From contig SYCM01000001.1 in NCBI GenBank assembly GCA_005786915.1, positions 1 to 13,707 on the forward strand: a DNA stretch of 13,707 nucleotides, given 5' to 3'. A program made the translations under genes and the position numbers. Source of the DNA: Bacteroidota bacterium. Its GTDB lineage: Bacteria > Bacteroidota > Bacteroidia > Flavobacteriales > Schleiferiaceae. This document shows, in pieces, positions 1-6,836 of the stretch. Numbering within the stretch: position 1 is the stretch's first letter; every line of letters starts with the position of its first letter. The notes beneath the pieces were generated by a model that had not been told where the DNA came from, searched no databases, and worked only from the letters and a program-made list of their open reading frames with translations.

Positions 1-938
1 TTCCACGGGGTGAGCCCGTCGACCACGAGGCCTCCGCCCGTTTCTATGTAGATGGCGGGAGAGAACGATACGATTCCGCTCCAAAGATCCGGGTAGCTGT
101 GCATGAGGCGAAAGCCTAAAATTCCGCCCATCGACGAACCCCCAAAGTAGCGGCGGTCGGTAAGGGGGTATTGGGATTGGATCCACGGCAGCACCGTCTG
201 CGTCAGGTACTCGGCGTAGGCGTCGCCGACCTCACCCGGGCCGTATTCTTTGCGGCGCTGGTTGTCGGGCTCAAACGAGCACTTCAGCCCCACGGCGAGG
301 GTGGGCGGAATCGCGCCCTCGGCCTCGAGCTGGGTCAGGGCCTCGTCGACCGCCCAGTCAACCCCAAAGCTGGTCTGGGCCGGATCAAAGCAGTTTTGGC
401 CGTCCGACATCAAGAGCAAGTCGTACTTCTGTTCGGGCTGCAGGGGCGCAGAGGTCCACACCCACATGGGGCGCTGCGGAAAGCGTCCTTTGGGGTCGGG
501 CGGAGTCAGGAGCTCGGTGAGCACGCCCGTGACCTGGCCGTCGTTGACCCGCTGGGGGGCGCTGAACGACAGGGCGTGAAAGGCAGTATCCATTCCGCGG
601 TAGCCCGCGACGTCGCGAAACGGAACTCCCGAAGCCAATCGGGCCTCTTTGGCCCAGGATCCGAGGGTGAATTTGAAAGCCATGGCGCTGTCGCGGGTCG
701 TGAACTGGGCCTGCCATTCGTGGCTGGCCGTGCGCTTCATGGGGAGTCCGCGGCCGTTCCAGCCGCCGAGTTCGGGGTTGTAGCCGGTGATCCACACGGT
801 GTCGGCGGGGTCCAGGGCCTCGGCGGTGGTCAAGGTGACCCGCGTGGGCTTCAGTGGCGATGGAGCCGCCAGTTTGATGCCGCAGGATGCCGTTAGGACG
901 GCGGACAGAAGAATTAGGATTCGAGTCGTTGTTCCCAT
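1..938 (-). CDS. Lipoprotein with CBM20-like domain and alpha/beta-hydrolase esterase domain (3' end off window)
   Basis: The 312 visible codons have no stop before the left edge, so the C-terminus is missing. The protein begins with a lipoprotein signal peptide: hydrophobic residues 7-18, then LTAS-C with the lipidated Cys at residue 19. Residues about 32-125 resemble a CBM20-type starch/glycogen-binding or early-set domain (VWITGYNPELGGW at 48-60, FKFTLGSW at 88-95). From about 135 onward it resembles the PF00756 esterase / enterochelin-esterase-like fold: a DGQN motif at 179-182 and a nucleophile elbow GGSSMGG with the likely catalytic Ser269. The acid and His of the triad would lie beyond the edge. 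The protein is predicted to sit in the outer membrane or periplasm and to hydrolyse an ester; the substrate is unknown. The start at 938 overlaps the end of gppA by 25 bp and is the only Met that keeps the signal peptide. Fold assignment is fairly firm, carbohydrate binding is inferred. Confidence 0.85.
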   Translation of the reverse strand, partial: MGTTTRILILLSAVLTASCGIKLAAPSPLKPTRVTLTTAEALDPADTVWITGYNPELGGWNGRGLPMKRTASHEWQAQFTTRDSAMAFKFTLGSWAKEARLASGVPFRDVAGYRGMDTAFHALSFSAPQRVNDGQVTGVLTELLTPPDPKGRFPQRPMWVWTSAPLQPEQKYDLLLMSDGQNCFDPAQTSFGVDWAVDEALTQLEAEGAIPPTLAVGLKCSFEPDNQRRKEYGPGEVGDAYAEYLTQTVLPWIQSQYPLTDRRYFGGSSMGGILGFRLMHSYPDLWSGIVSFSPAIYIETGGGLVVDGLTPW

Positions 939-1840
939 TGGGCGCGGTGTTTACGGTGGTACAGTTCGCGCACAATTCCGTCAGAAACCCCGATTTTGGG
1001 CACGTAGACCCAGGTCGCATGGGTCCAACGCAGCACGCGGCGGTAGATGCGCAAGGCCGGAACAATAACGTCGGCCCGGTCGAGGTTGAGGCCGAGCTGC
1101 AGCACGCGTTCGTCGGGCGTCATGGCCTCGAGCTGCTTGCTGAAGCGGTCCAGGTACTGCTTGCTGAGGGGTTCTTCGACGGGGCGTCCGCTGATTTTGT
1201 GGGCTTTGTTGATGTTTCCGCCCGCGCCCACCAAAGCTACGGGGCCGTCGAGTTGCGCGACCTCTGACTCGAGCCAGGTACGCAGGTCTTCCCAGACCGC
1301 CTCGCTGTCTGCGTCGCTGAGTAGGCGCACGGTTCCGAGCGGAAAAGAGCGCGAAGCCAGCGCATGCCCGTCGCGAAAGAAGGTGAGCTCAGTCGAGCCC
1401 CCGCCCACGTCGACGAAGCACAAGTTGGGCTCCTCAGGGTGAATGCGGTCAAAAAGCTTGGCGTGAAAGACGAGCTTGGCCTCCTCTTCGCCGTCGATAA
1501 TCTCAATTCCGATGTCGGCCGCGCGGCGCACCCGGCGGATCCATCGCGCGGAATTCTTGGCCTCGCGCATCGCCGAGGTGGCGCAGGCCCGGTAGTCGGT
1601 GACTCCGTTGACGCGCATGATGGCCGCAAACGCCCGCATGGCGTCGACCAAGCGGTAGCCGGTTTCTTTACTGATTTCCCCCTGGGTGAACACCTCGGCG
1701 CCCAAGCGCACCGGGAGCCGCGTGATCGATACCTTTTTGTAGTAGGTGTAGGTCGGCGTAGGAATCACATGGCTAATCAGCAAGCGAATCGAGTTGGAAC
1801 CGATGTCAATGGCGCCCAACGTCAGGAACTTCATGCTCAT
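914..1840 (-). CDS. Ppx/GppA family exopolyphosphatase
   Basis: This is a 308-residue protein of the ASKHA-fold Ppx/GppA phosphatase family, which removes terminal phosphate from polyphosphate or converts pppGpp to ppGpp. Visible motifs are AIDIGSNSIRLL (10-21, phosphate loop 1), CATSAMREAKN (86-96), DGEEEAKL (116-123, with the likely catalytic Glu120), VDVGGGSTELT (143-153, phosphate loop 2) and VGAGGNINKAHKIS (204-217). It has the short two-lobed form and lacks the C-terminal HD-like extension of E. coli Ppx and GppA. Its start codon overlaps the ppk1 stop as ATGA (4 bp), indicating translational coupling with the polymer-making enzyme. This context favours polyphosphate as the substrate, but the sequence does not separate Ppx from GppA activity. 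The family call is very secure. Confidence 0.95.
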   Translation of the reverse strand: MSMKFLTLGAIDIGSNSIRLLISHVIPTPTYTYYKKVSITRLPVRLGAEVFTQGEISKETGYRLVDAMRAFAAIMRVNGVTDYRACATSAMREAKNSARWIRRVRRAADIGIEIIDGEEEAKLVFHAKLFDRIHPEEPNLCFVDVGGGSTELTFFRDGHALASRSFPLGTVRLLSDADSEAVWEDLRTWLESEVAQLDGPVALVGAGGNINKAHKISGRPVEEPLSKQYLDRFSKQLEAMTPDERVLQLGLNLDRADVIVPALRIYRRVLRWTHATWVYVPKIGVSDGIVRELYHRKHRAQWEQRLES

Positions 1841-3924
1841 GCCTTGCGCTTTTTGGCTTGCTTTTTCACGTACTCGTACAGCTCCATTTGGCTTCGGATA
1901 CGTGGACCGGGCGCAACGCGGTGCACGCTGCGGCCCTCGGCGTCGTACACGCGTGCCTTGACGTTGTCGCGAAACTGAATGTCGAGGTGGTCGAGGATTT
2001 CGCGCTGGATGCGGGGATCAAGGACTGGCGCGCCCACTTCGACCCTAAGGTCGAGGTTGCGGGTCATCATGTCAAACGAGGCCAGGTACATCTTGGGGTC
2101 GCCGTCGTTGGCGAAGTAGTAGACGCGGCTGTGCTCTAAAAAGCGGTCGACGATGCTCACGACGTGGATATTTTCGCTAAGCCCTGTTACGCCTGGGCGC
2201 ACGCAGCAGACTCCGCGCACAATCAGGCGCACCTTAATGCCGGCCTTGCTCGCCTCGTAGAGCTTTTCGCCGATGTCGTAGGAGCTCAGTGAGTTGAACT
2301 TCATGATGATTTCGGCCTTTTTGCCCTTTTTGGCGTGGGCTATTTCGCGGTCGATGCACTTAATGATGCCGCTGCGGCTGTAGTGCGGACTCACCAGCAA
2401 TTCCTTGTACTTGATGACCTTATAGGGCTCATAAAGGAACTCAAACACTCGGGCCACGTCGGCGCAAATCACGGGGTTTGCCGTGAGTAAGAGGTAGTCG
2501 GTGTAGACCTTGGCTGAGCCCTCGTGAAAGTTGCCCGTGCCCACTACCGCAAAGTACTCTTTGCCACCGTCAGCCGTGTTGCGCTCGATGTGCACGACTT
2601 TGCTGTGCACCTTGAGTCCCTCGACGCCGGTCTGGACCTCGATGCCCACTTTGCGCATTTTCTCGAGGTAGTGCAGGTTATTTTCTTCGTCAAACCGCGC
2701 CTGAAGCTCAATGACCACCCGCACTTTTTTGCCGTTTTTGGCGGCGTTGATCAGCGCCGAAACGATGCGCGATTGGCTCGCCAACCGGTATAAGGTAATG
2801 CTGATCTTGGTCACCGAAGGGTCGATGGCCGCTTCGCGCAAGAAGCGCACCAAACTCAAGAAGTTGTGGTAGGGCAAAAACAACAGCACGTCCTTTTGGC
2901 GAACCACGTTCATCTGCGACTTCTCCATGTCGAGGTCAGGGTGCTGCAGCGGTTCGAGGCGCGGATGCTCCAGGTGCGCCCCCCCGATGTTGGGAAAGCG
3001 CATCAGGTCTTTTTTGTTGTGGTAGCGGCCGCCCGCAATCACCGCGTCGCTGTTTTGCATGCCGATGCGCCCCATGAGGTAGGCCAAGAAATCGGCTGGC
3101 ATGTCGCGGTCGTACACCATGCGCACCGGATCGCCCACTTGGCGGTCCTCGAGTCCGCGGCGCACGCGGTCGAGCACCGTACTGCTCACGTCGTGGTGGT
3201 CCAAATCGAGCTCGGCGTCGCGTGAGATTTTAAATGTGTAGGCCTCGATGCGCTGCGAAGGAAACAAAAAGTATGCGTACTGCAGGTTGTGGCGCAGCAC
3301 GTCGTCCAAAAACATAAGGTAGTTTTTACCGTACTTAGGGAGTTCGATAAAGCGCCCGTGGATTTCGGCCGGAACCTCCACCATCGACAAAACGGGTTCG
3401 CCGCCCAGCTTGGGCCAAAGCCGAATGGCCAGGTAGATTGAGGCGTCGTTGAGCTCGGGAAACGGCAGGTGGTCCTGCAAAATCATCGCAAAGATGGTCG
3501 GACTGACCTTATCGATGTAAAACTTGCGGATGTGGTCTTTCTGGCCCTGGGTCAAGTCGTTCTCGTCGATGATTTTAATTCCTTCGAGCTCCAGGGCGAC
3601 CATGAGCTTGGCGTAAGTGGTCTCCACCCGGTCGTTGAGCACGTTAACCTCAGACTGAATGGCGTGCAGAAGGTCGTTGGGGTCCCACCCCCCCAGGGTT
3701 TCTTTTACTTTTTTGACGTCGTCTGACTCCGACATGCGCTGGATCGTCGCGTACCGCACGCGAAAGAACTCGTCGAGGTTGTTCGAAAAGATGCCCAAAA
3801 ACCGCAGGCGCTCAATCAAGGGATTGCGCTCATCCTCAGCCTCTTGCAGCACTCGTGCATTAAACTGCAGCCAGCTTAAGTCTCGATTCACAAATCGAGA
3901 GCGCAAATCACTCATTTTGCCCAT
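1837..3924 (-). CDS. ppk1: Polyphosphate kinase 1
   Basis: The 695-residue length is typical for PPK1, which reversibly transfers the ATP gamma-phosphate onto inorganic polyphosphate through a phosphohistidine intermediate. The N-terminal domain opens with the family signature FVNRDLSWLQFN (11-22) and NNLDEFFRVR (48-57). In the phospholipase-D-like catalytic domains, the expected autophosphorylated His is H440 (GLKVHSK) and the second essential His is H598 (FLEHSRVY). The magnesium/phosphate-binding arginines match R380 (LYRLASQS) and R410 (LQARFDEENN). The start at 3924 lies 12 bp after the sixA stop, directly behind an AT-rich promoter-like patch; Met4 (3915) is an alternative. Its stop overlaps the gppA start by 4 bp. 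The protein is membrane-associated or cytosolic in other bacteria. All key residues are intact. Confidence 0.97.
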   Translation of the reverse strand: MGKMSDLRSRFVNRDLSWLQFNARVLQEAEDERNPLIERLRFLGIFSNNLDEFFRVRYATIQRMSESDDVKKVKETLGGWDPNDLLHAIQSEVNVLNDRVETTYAKLMVALELEGIKIIDENDLTQGQKDHIRKFYIDKVSPTIFAMILQDHLPFPELNDASIYLAIRLWPKLGGEPVLSMVEVPAEIHGRFIELPKYGKNYLMFLDDVLRHNLQYAYFLFPSQRIEAYTFKISRDAELDLDHHDVSSTVLDRVRRGLEDRQVGDPVRMVYDRDMPADFLAYLMGRIGMQNSDAVIAGGRYHNKKDLMRFPNIGGAHLEHPRLEPLQHPDLDMEKSQMNVVRQKDVLLFLPYHNFLSLVRFLREAAIDPSVTKISITLYRLASQSRIVSALINAAKNGKKVRVVIELQARFDEENNLHYLEKMRKVGIEVQTGVEGLKVHSKVVHIERNTADGGKEYFAVVGTGNFHEGSAKVYTDYLLLTANPVICADVARVFEFLYEPYKVIKYKELLVSPHYSRSGIIKCIDREIAHAKKGKKAEIIMKFNSLSSYDIGEKLYEASKAGIKVRLIVRGVCCVRPGVTGLSENIHVVSIVDRFLEHSRVYYFANDGDPKMYLASFDMMTRNLDLRVEVGAPVLDPRIQREILDHLDIQFRDNVKARVYDAEGRSVHRVAPGPRIRSQMELYEYVKKQAKKRKA

Positions 3925-3928
3925 ATTA

Positions 3929-3936
3929 TAAAAGTA
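3929..3936 (-). promoter_or_regulatory. Putative internal -7 element before ppk1
   Basis: On the minus strand this reads TACTTTTA, one mismatch from the Bacteroidota -7 consensus TAnnTTTG, and ends 4 nt before the ppk1 ATG. It sits in a short AT-rich patch in otherwise GC-rich DNA. A T-rich tetramer lies about 18 nt upstream, near where a -33 TTTG would be expected. The distance to the start codon is the same as for the perfect elements before def and miaA. Inferred, not proven. Confidence 0.4.
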
Positions 3937-4428
3937 TTACTTGAGGTTTTTCGGAAAATCAAAGTACCGAAGTTCTGCCTCTCCCTGCAAGCCGCTCCAC
4001 GTAGAAGTTGCAAATTCGAGCACCGCGACTCCGGCGGTCGGCATGTTTTCGGCAAATCCCGGCACGGAGTCTGAAATGAACTCGCTCATTCCGGGGTTGT
4101 GACCAAAGAGCATCACGGCTTCGGGGTCGTGGGGAATTCCGCGCAAGAAGCCCGCGATTTGATCGTGCGACGCGGCATAGAGCTCGTCGGCCATATGTAC
4201 CTTTTCAAGCGGAATCCCTAGCGCGCGGGCAAAGATCATGGCCGTATGCAGGGTGCGCGTAGCCGGAGAAGTGTAAACTGCCGGGCGGCGGTGCAGCACG
4301 TCCCGGAGCCATTCCGCCATCAAGTGGGCGTCGCGAATTCCACGGCCCTTGAGCGGACGGTCCATGTCGGGAAGCTCGAGGTACTCCCAGGAGCTCTTGG
4401 CGTGGCGAACGAGGTAAACGGTTTTCAT
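3937..4428 (-). CDS. sixA: SixA-type histidine phosphatase family protein
   Basis: This is a 163-residue small member of the histidine-phosphatase (phosphoglycerate-mutase-like) superfamily, of the SixA type, which cleaves phosphohistidine or related phosphoramidates. The catalytic RHA signature is at the N-terminus (YLVRHAKSSW, 5-14, with nucleophile His9). The DMDRPLKGRG stretch (21-30) is typical of SixA. The second catalytic His is H110 in MLFGHNPGMSEF. The start at 4428 places the RHA motif at the usual position near residue 8; the in-frame upstream Met at 4467 would add 13 residues that cross an inverted repeat. The gene lies 51 bp after mazG and 12 bp before ppk1. E. coli SixA acts on phosphohistidine proteins such as NPr or ArcB. 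The target here is unknown, and its position beside a phosphohistidine enzyme is suggestive. Confidence 0.9.
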   Translation of the reverse strand: MKTVYLVRHAKSSWEYLELPDMDRPLKGRGIRDAHLMAEWLRDVLHRRPAVYTSPATRTLHTAMIFARALGIPLEKVHMADELYAASHDQIAGFLRGIPHDPEAVMLFGHNPGMSEFISDSVPGFAENMPTAGVAVLEFATSTWSGLQGEAELRYFDFPKNLK

Positions 4429-4453
4429 ACGGGGTGCGTAAAAATGGCGAGCC

Positions 4454-4470
4454 AACGTGACCGCCACGTT
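4454..4470. repeat. Short inverted repeat in the mazG-sixA gap
   Basis: AACGTG and CACGTT form perfect 6-bp arms around a 5-nt spacer, inside the 51-bp gap between the mazG stop and the sixA start. It could be a small mRNA hairpin or a protein-binding site. A TTTTT run follows on the minus strand after a further 9 nt, so a weak attenuator is possible, but the stem is short and the spacing wrong for a standard terminator. Confidence 0.4.
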
Positions 4471-4479
4471 ACCCCCAAA

Positions 4480-5271
4480 TCAATTCTCGTTCCGTTTTAC
4501 CTGATTCCAAAGGGAATCCCAAACCTCTAAGGTCTGTTTGGCGTTGGCGTCGCCGCGCTCAGCCAGCAGCGCCTCCATGGCCTTAAACCGGCGCAGGAAC
4601 TTGTCGTTGGCCCGGGCCAGGGCCTGCTCCGGATCCCAGCCGCGGTGCCGGGCGTAGTTGACGAGGGCAAAAAAGAGGTCGCCCAGCTCTTCTTCGGCCG
4701 CGGCGTCATCGGGCGCGCTGCGAAGCTCCTCGAGCTCCTCTTCGACCTTATCCCACACGCCGTCGATCGAGGGCCAGTCAAATCCGACGCCCCGCACTTT
4801 GTCTTGCATGCGGTAGGCCTTCACCAACGCGGGAAGTGCTTTGGGCACCCCGTCGAGCACCGATTTGGCCGGTGCGGAACCTTTTTCGGCCAACTTAATG
4901 GCTTCCCAGTTGGCTTTGACGGCCTCGGCGTCTTCAGCGTTGACGTCGCCGTAAATGTGCGGATGCCGGCGCACCAGCTTGTCGCACACGCCGTGCAGCA
5001 CATCCGCCACGTCAAAGTGGCCCTGCTCGCTCGCGATTTTGCAGTAAAACACGAGGTGGAGGAACAAGTCTCCGAGTTCCTTTCCCAATTCGGACCAATC
5101 GCCCGCATCAATGGCATCGGCCAGTTCGTAGGTCTCTTCGATCGTCAAGATGCGAAGCGTTTGCTCCGTTTGAACCTTGTCCCACGGGCACTGGGCCCGC
5201 AAGTCGTCCATGATGCCGAGCAGGCGCTCAAAGGCCTCGAGCGCAGAACCGCGGTCGGGATTACTCGCCAT
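4480..5271 (-). CDS. mazG: Nucleoside triphosphate pyrophosphohydrolase MazG
   Basis: The 263-residue protein has two MazG domains in tandem, the usual full-length form. MazG hydrolyses NTPs and dNTPs to NMP plus pyrophosphate, a housecleaning role; in E. coli it also affects ppGpp levels. The first domain shows CPWDKVQT (28-35), the metal-binding EETYE (45-49) and ELGDLFLHLVFY (65-76). RRHPHIYGD (101-109) is a family signature. The second domain shows EEELEEL (177-183) and EEELGDLFFALVNYARHRG (193-211), which carries the second metal site. The start at 5271 overlaps the DUF5606 stop by 11 bp; it is chosen because the family homology begins right there and the longer frame upstream is only a shadow of the DUF5606 gene. 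It is followed by a 51-bp gap and sixA. Cytosolic; very secure call. Confidence 0.96.
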   Translation of the reverse strand: MASNPDRGSALEAFERLLGIMDDLRAQCPWDKVQTEQTLRILTIEETYELADAIDAGDWSELGKELGDLFLHLVFYCKIASEQGHFDVADVLHGVCDKLVRRHPHIYGDVNAEDAEAVKANWEAIKLAEKGSAPAKSVLDGVPKALPALVKAYRMQDKVRGVGFDWPSIDGVWDKVEEELEELRSAPDDAAAEEELGDLFFALVNYARHRGWDPEQALARANDKFLRRFKAMEALLAERGDANAKQTLEVWDSLWNQVKRNEN

Positions 5272-5725
5272 CCGCAGCCTTGGGTGCCGCTTTTTTCTTG
5301 GCCGGCTTGGCCTTGGGCTCATCGGCCGCCGCTGCCGGTGCGTCCGCAAAGAATTGGTAGCGGACCAAGGCGTTGTACCACTGAAAAAACTTGCGCATGT
5401 CGCTGACGTACACGCGGCTGTCGTCGTAGTCGGGGACCAACTTGGCAAACTCAGCAGTCACCAGGGCGCTGTCGGCGTTGTGGGCCACGGCCTCTTGCCC
5501 GTTGAGGGCGGCTCCGACGGCGGCAAACACTTCGCGAAGCGGACGCTCGCCCTCCACGGTGTACAGGGCCATCTCGTCGAGCACGTGCACCTGCTGGCGC
5601 GCCGAGGCGCTGACGCGGGCGCCCCCGCCGAGGGGCTCGGCCACCAGACCGGTACGGGTAGAGGCAACGAGTTGGAAGAGTCCGGGGCGACCCGCAATGG
5701 CGAGTACGTGCTTGAGGTCGTTCAT
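5261..5725 (-). CDS. DUF5606 family protein
   Basis: This 154-residue protein matches my recollection of DUF5606, a small family typical of Bacteroidota: the start MNDLKHVLAIAGRPGLFQLV (1-20), then a segment resembling RTGLVAEPL, a VLDEMALYT stretch and PLREVF. Its function is unknown. A conserved N-terminal domain of roughly 100-120 residues is followed by a low-complexity tail rich in Ala, Lys and Pro (about the last 28 residues), probably disordered and positively charged in part. No signal peptide or membrane segment is visible, so it is likely cytosolic. The ATG overlaps the stop of the upstream lipoprotein gene as ATGA, fixing the start at 5725 rather than at the longer open frame upstream. 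It sits between def and mazG, as I recall for other Bacteroidota, suggesting a link to core translation or nucleotide metabolism, but no role is established. Confidence 0.85.
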   Translation of the reverse strand: MNDLKHVLAIAGRPGLFQLVASTRTGLVAEPLGGGARVSASARQQVHVLDEMALYTVEGERPLREVFAAVGAALNGQEAVAHNADSALVTAEFAKLVPDYDDSRVYVSDMRKFFQWYNALVRYQFFADAPAAAADEPKAKPAKKKAAPKAADGE

Positions 5726-6219
5726 GGTTTGTTCGCTTGAATTTGCTGCATTAAAAGAGTGTCTGCGCCGCTGCGCGTAATCGAGAGCAAGGTGTCGACC
5801 CGGGGAGCCCAAGGGTGCTGCGGGTAGTACTGCAGAAACATTTCGTAGGCCTGACCGGCGCGCATGCGGTCGTTGAGGTTCACGTCAAAGGTGGTGGCCA
5901 CGGCAAAAAGCGCCCGCGGACCGTAGCTCTGGGGCAGCGAATCGACGACGCGCATGTAGTAGCGAATCGCAAAAAGTGCCCGGCTCGGAATCTGCGACTC
6001 CAAGTCGCCTGCCGCCAGCTGGTAGCGCGCCCAAAGCGAGTCGCTTTCTGCTTGATTGGCCGCCGCTTCGAGGCGCTGCGCGAGGGCATACGACCCCGTG
6101 GAGTCCTCGGCCCAGTTTTGCTTGGCGGTGAGCTCCTGAATGGCTTTTTCGCCGTCTACCTTGGCCGTACACGCGGCCAACAATCCTGCGGCGCTAAGGG
6201 CTAACGCGTACTTTTTCAT
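5722..6219 (-). CDS. TPR-like lipoprotein, function unknown
   Basis: The 165-residue protein has a clear lipoprotein signal peptide: MKKY, a hydrophobic stretch to residue 16, and the lipobox LLAAC with lipidated Cys17. The mature part is helical and contains TPR-like segments at about 75-145, with the spacing of A..Y..F...YP..P.A seen in tetratricopeptide and YfiO/YbgF-like outer-membrane assembly lipoproteins (for example AGQAYEMFLQYYPQHPWA). It probably faces the periplasm and may bind protein partners; no enzymatic motif is seen. It is joined by 4-bp ATGA overlaps to def upstream and to the DUF5606 gene downstream, so it is translated as part of that operon. I do not recognise a named family. 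Confidence 0.8.
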   Translation of the reverse strand: MKKYALALSAAGLLAACTAKVDGEKAIQELTAKQNWAEDSTGSYALAQRLEAAANQAESDSLWARYQLAAGDLESQIPSRALFAIRYYMRVVDSLPQSYGPRALFAVATTFDVNLNDRMRAGQAYEMFLQYYPQHPWAPRVDTLLSITRSGADTLLMQQIQANKP

Positions 6220-6791
6220 GCTACGTTGAACTTCATTCGGTAGTTTGCCGTGACTTTGCCCGCCGCGATGTCCTTGAGGCGGCCCTGAATCAGTCGTTTT
6301 TTGAGCGGACTCAGGCGGTCAGTAAAGAGAATCCCCTCAATGTGGTCGTACTCGTGCTGAATGATGCGTGCCGGAACGCCCGTGTAGGTCTCCTCGTGCC
6401 ACTGGCCTTCAAGGTCTTGGTAGGCGATGCGCAAGGTCTCGCGGCGGACCACGGTCTCGTGCAGGTCGGGGATGCTCAAGCAGCCTTCTTCAAAACCCCA
6501 TTCCTCGCCGGTTTCTTCCAAAATTTCGGCGTTGATAAACGCTTTTTTAAACGACTTGAGCACCTCAGCGTCTTCGGCGTGGTCGGGGTCGTCGGCAAAG
6601 GGAGCGCCGTCGACGACGAAGACCCGAGTACTGATCCCTATTTGGGGCGCCGCGAGGCCCACTCCCTTGGACGCGTACATGGTTTCAAACATCGAATCAA
6701 CGAAGGCCGAAAGTTCGGCAGACGGGCACACCACGTCTTTGGCGCGACGCTTGAGCACCAGAGAGCCGTAGGCGGCAATTGGGTAAACCAT
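6216..6791 (-). CDS. def: Peptide deformylase
   Basis: This 191-residue enzyme removes the formyl group from the N-terminal methionine of new proteins. All three family motifs are present: GVGLAAPQIG (43-52), EGCLSIP (102-108) with metal-ligand Cys104, and QHEYDHIEG (145-153) with ligands His146 and His150 and catalytic Glu147. The insert between motifs 1 and 2 and the long C-terminal helix fit type 1 Bacteroidota deformylases. The start at 6791 (MVYPIAAYG) lies 4 nt after a perfect TATCTTTG element, which rules out the longer open frame beginning at 6848. It is the first gene of the long minus-strand operon and is divergent from ruvX. Cytosolic, acting at the ribosome exit. Confidence 0.97.
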   Translation of the reverse strand: MVYPIAAYGSLVLKRRAKDVVCPSAELSAFVDSMFETMYASKGVGLAAPQIGISTRVFVVDGAPFADDPDHAEDAEVLKSFKKAFINAEILEETGEEWGFEEGCLSIPDLHETVVRRETLRIAYQDLEGQWHEETYTGVPARIIQHEYDHIEGILFTDRLSPLKKRLIQGRLKDIAAGKVTANYRMKFNVA

Positions 6792-6795
6792 GGCG

Positions 6796-6803
6796 CAAAG
6801 ATA
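6796..6803 (-). promoter_or_regulatory. Putative -7 promoter element of the def operon
   Basis: The minus strand reads TATCTTTG, a perfect match to the Bacteroidota TAnnTTTG -7 consensus, ending 4 nt before the def ATG. Transcription would start at or within a few bases of the ATG, giving a leaderless or nearly leaderless mRNA. No clear -33 TTTG is seen at the expected distance. Confidence 0.6.
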
Positions 6804-6808
6804 CCCCC

Positions 6809-6816
6809 TACCTTTG
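6809..6816 (+). promoter_or_regulatory. Putative -7 promoter element of the ruvX operon
   Basis: TACCTTTG is a perfect match to TAnnTTTG, 30 nt upstream of the ruvX ATG at 6847. It lies back to back with the def element, the two being separated by only 5 bp. The predicted start of transcription (about 6821-6824) falls at the edge of the 14-bp palindrome, leaving a leader of about 25 nt. Confidence 0.55.
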
Positions 6817-6822
6817 TGGTCT

Positions 6823-6836
6823 GCGCAGTACTGCGC
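6823..6836. promoter_or_regulatory. Perfect 14-bp palindrome between def and ruvX
   Basis: GCGCAGTACTGCGC is exactly self-complementary. It lies in the 55-bp divergent control region, just after the ruvX -7 element and upstream of the def one. It could be an operator for a dimeric regulator. In RNA it could form a 5-bp stem with a GUAC loop at the very 5' end of the ruvX transcript. Confidence 0.4.

Noticed and set aside
171..896. 241-codon plus-strand open frame opposite the esterase gene
   Set aside because: It lies antisense to a gene with a clear signal peptide, DGQN and GGSSMGG motifs; its own translation shows no family features. Such long shadow frames are common in GC-rich DNA.
1213..1220. 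TAGCTTTG on the minus strand inside gppA
   Set aside because: A chance match to TAnnTTTG in the middle of a coding region, with no start codon at the usual distance.
4480..5271. MazG as part of a MazEF-type toxin-antitoxin unit
   Set aside because: No mazE or mazF frame is adjacent; the neighbours are DUF5606 and sixA, so a housecleaning role is the simpler reading.
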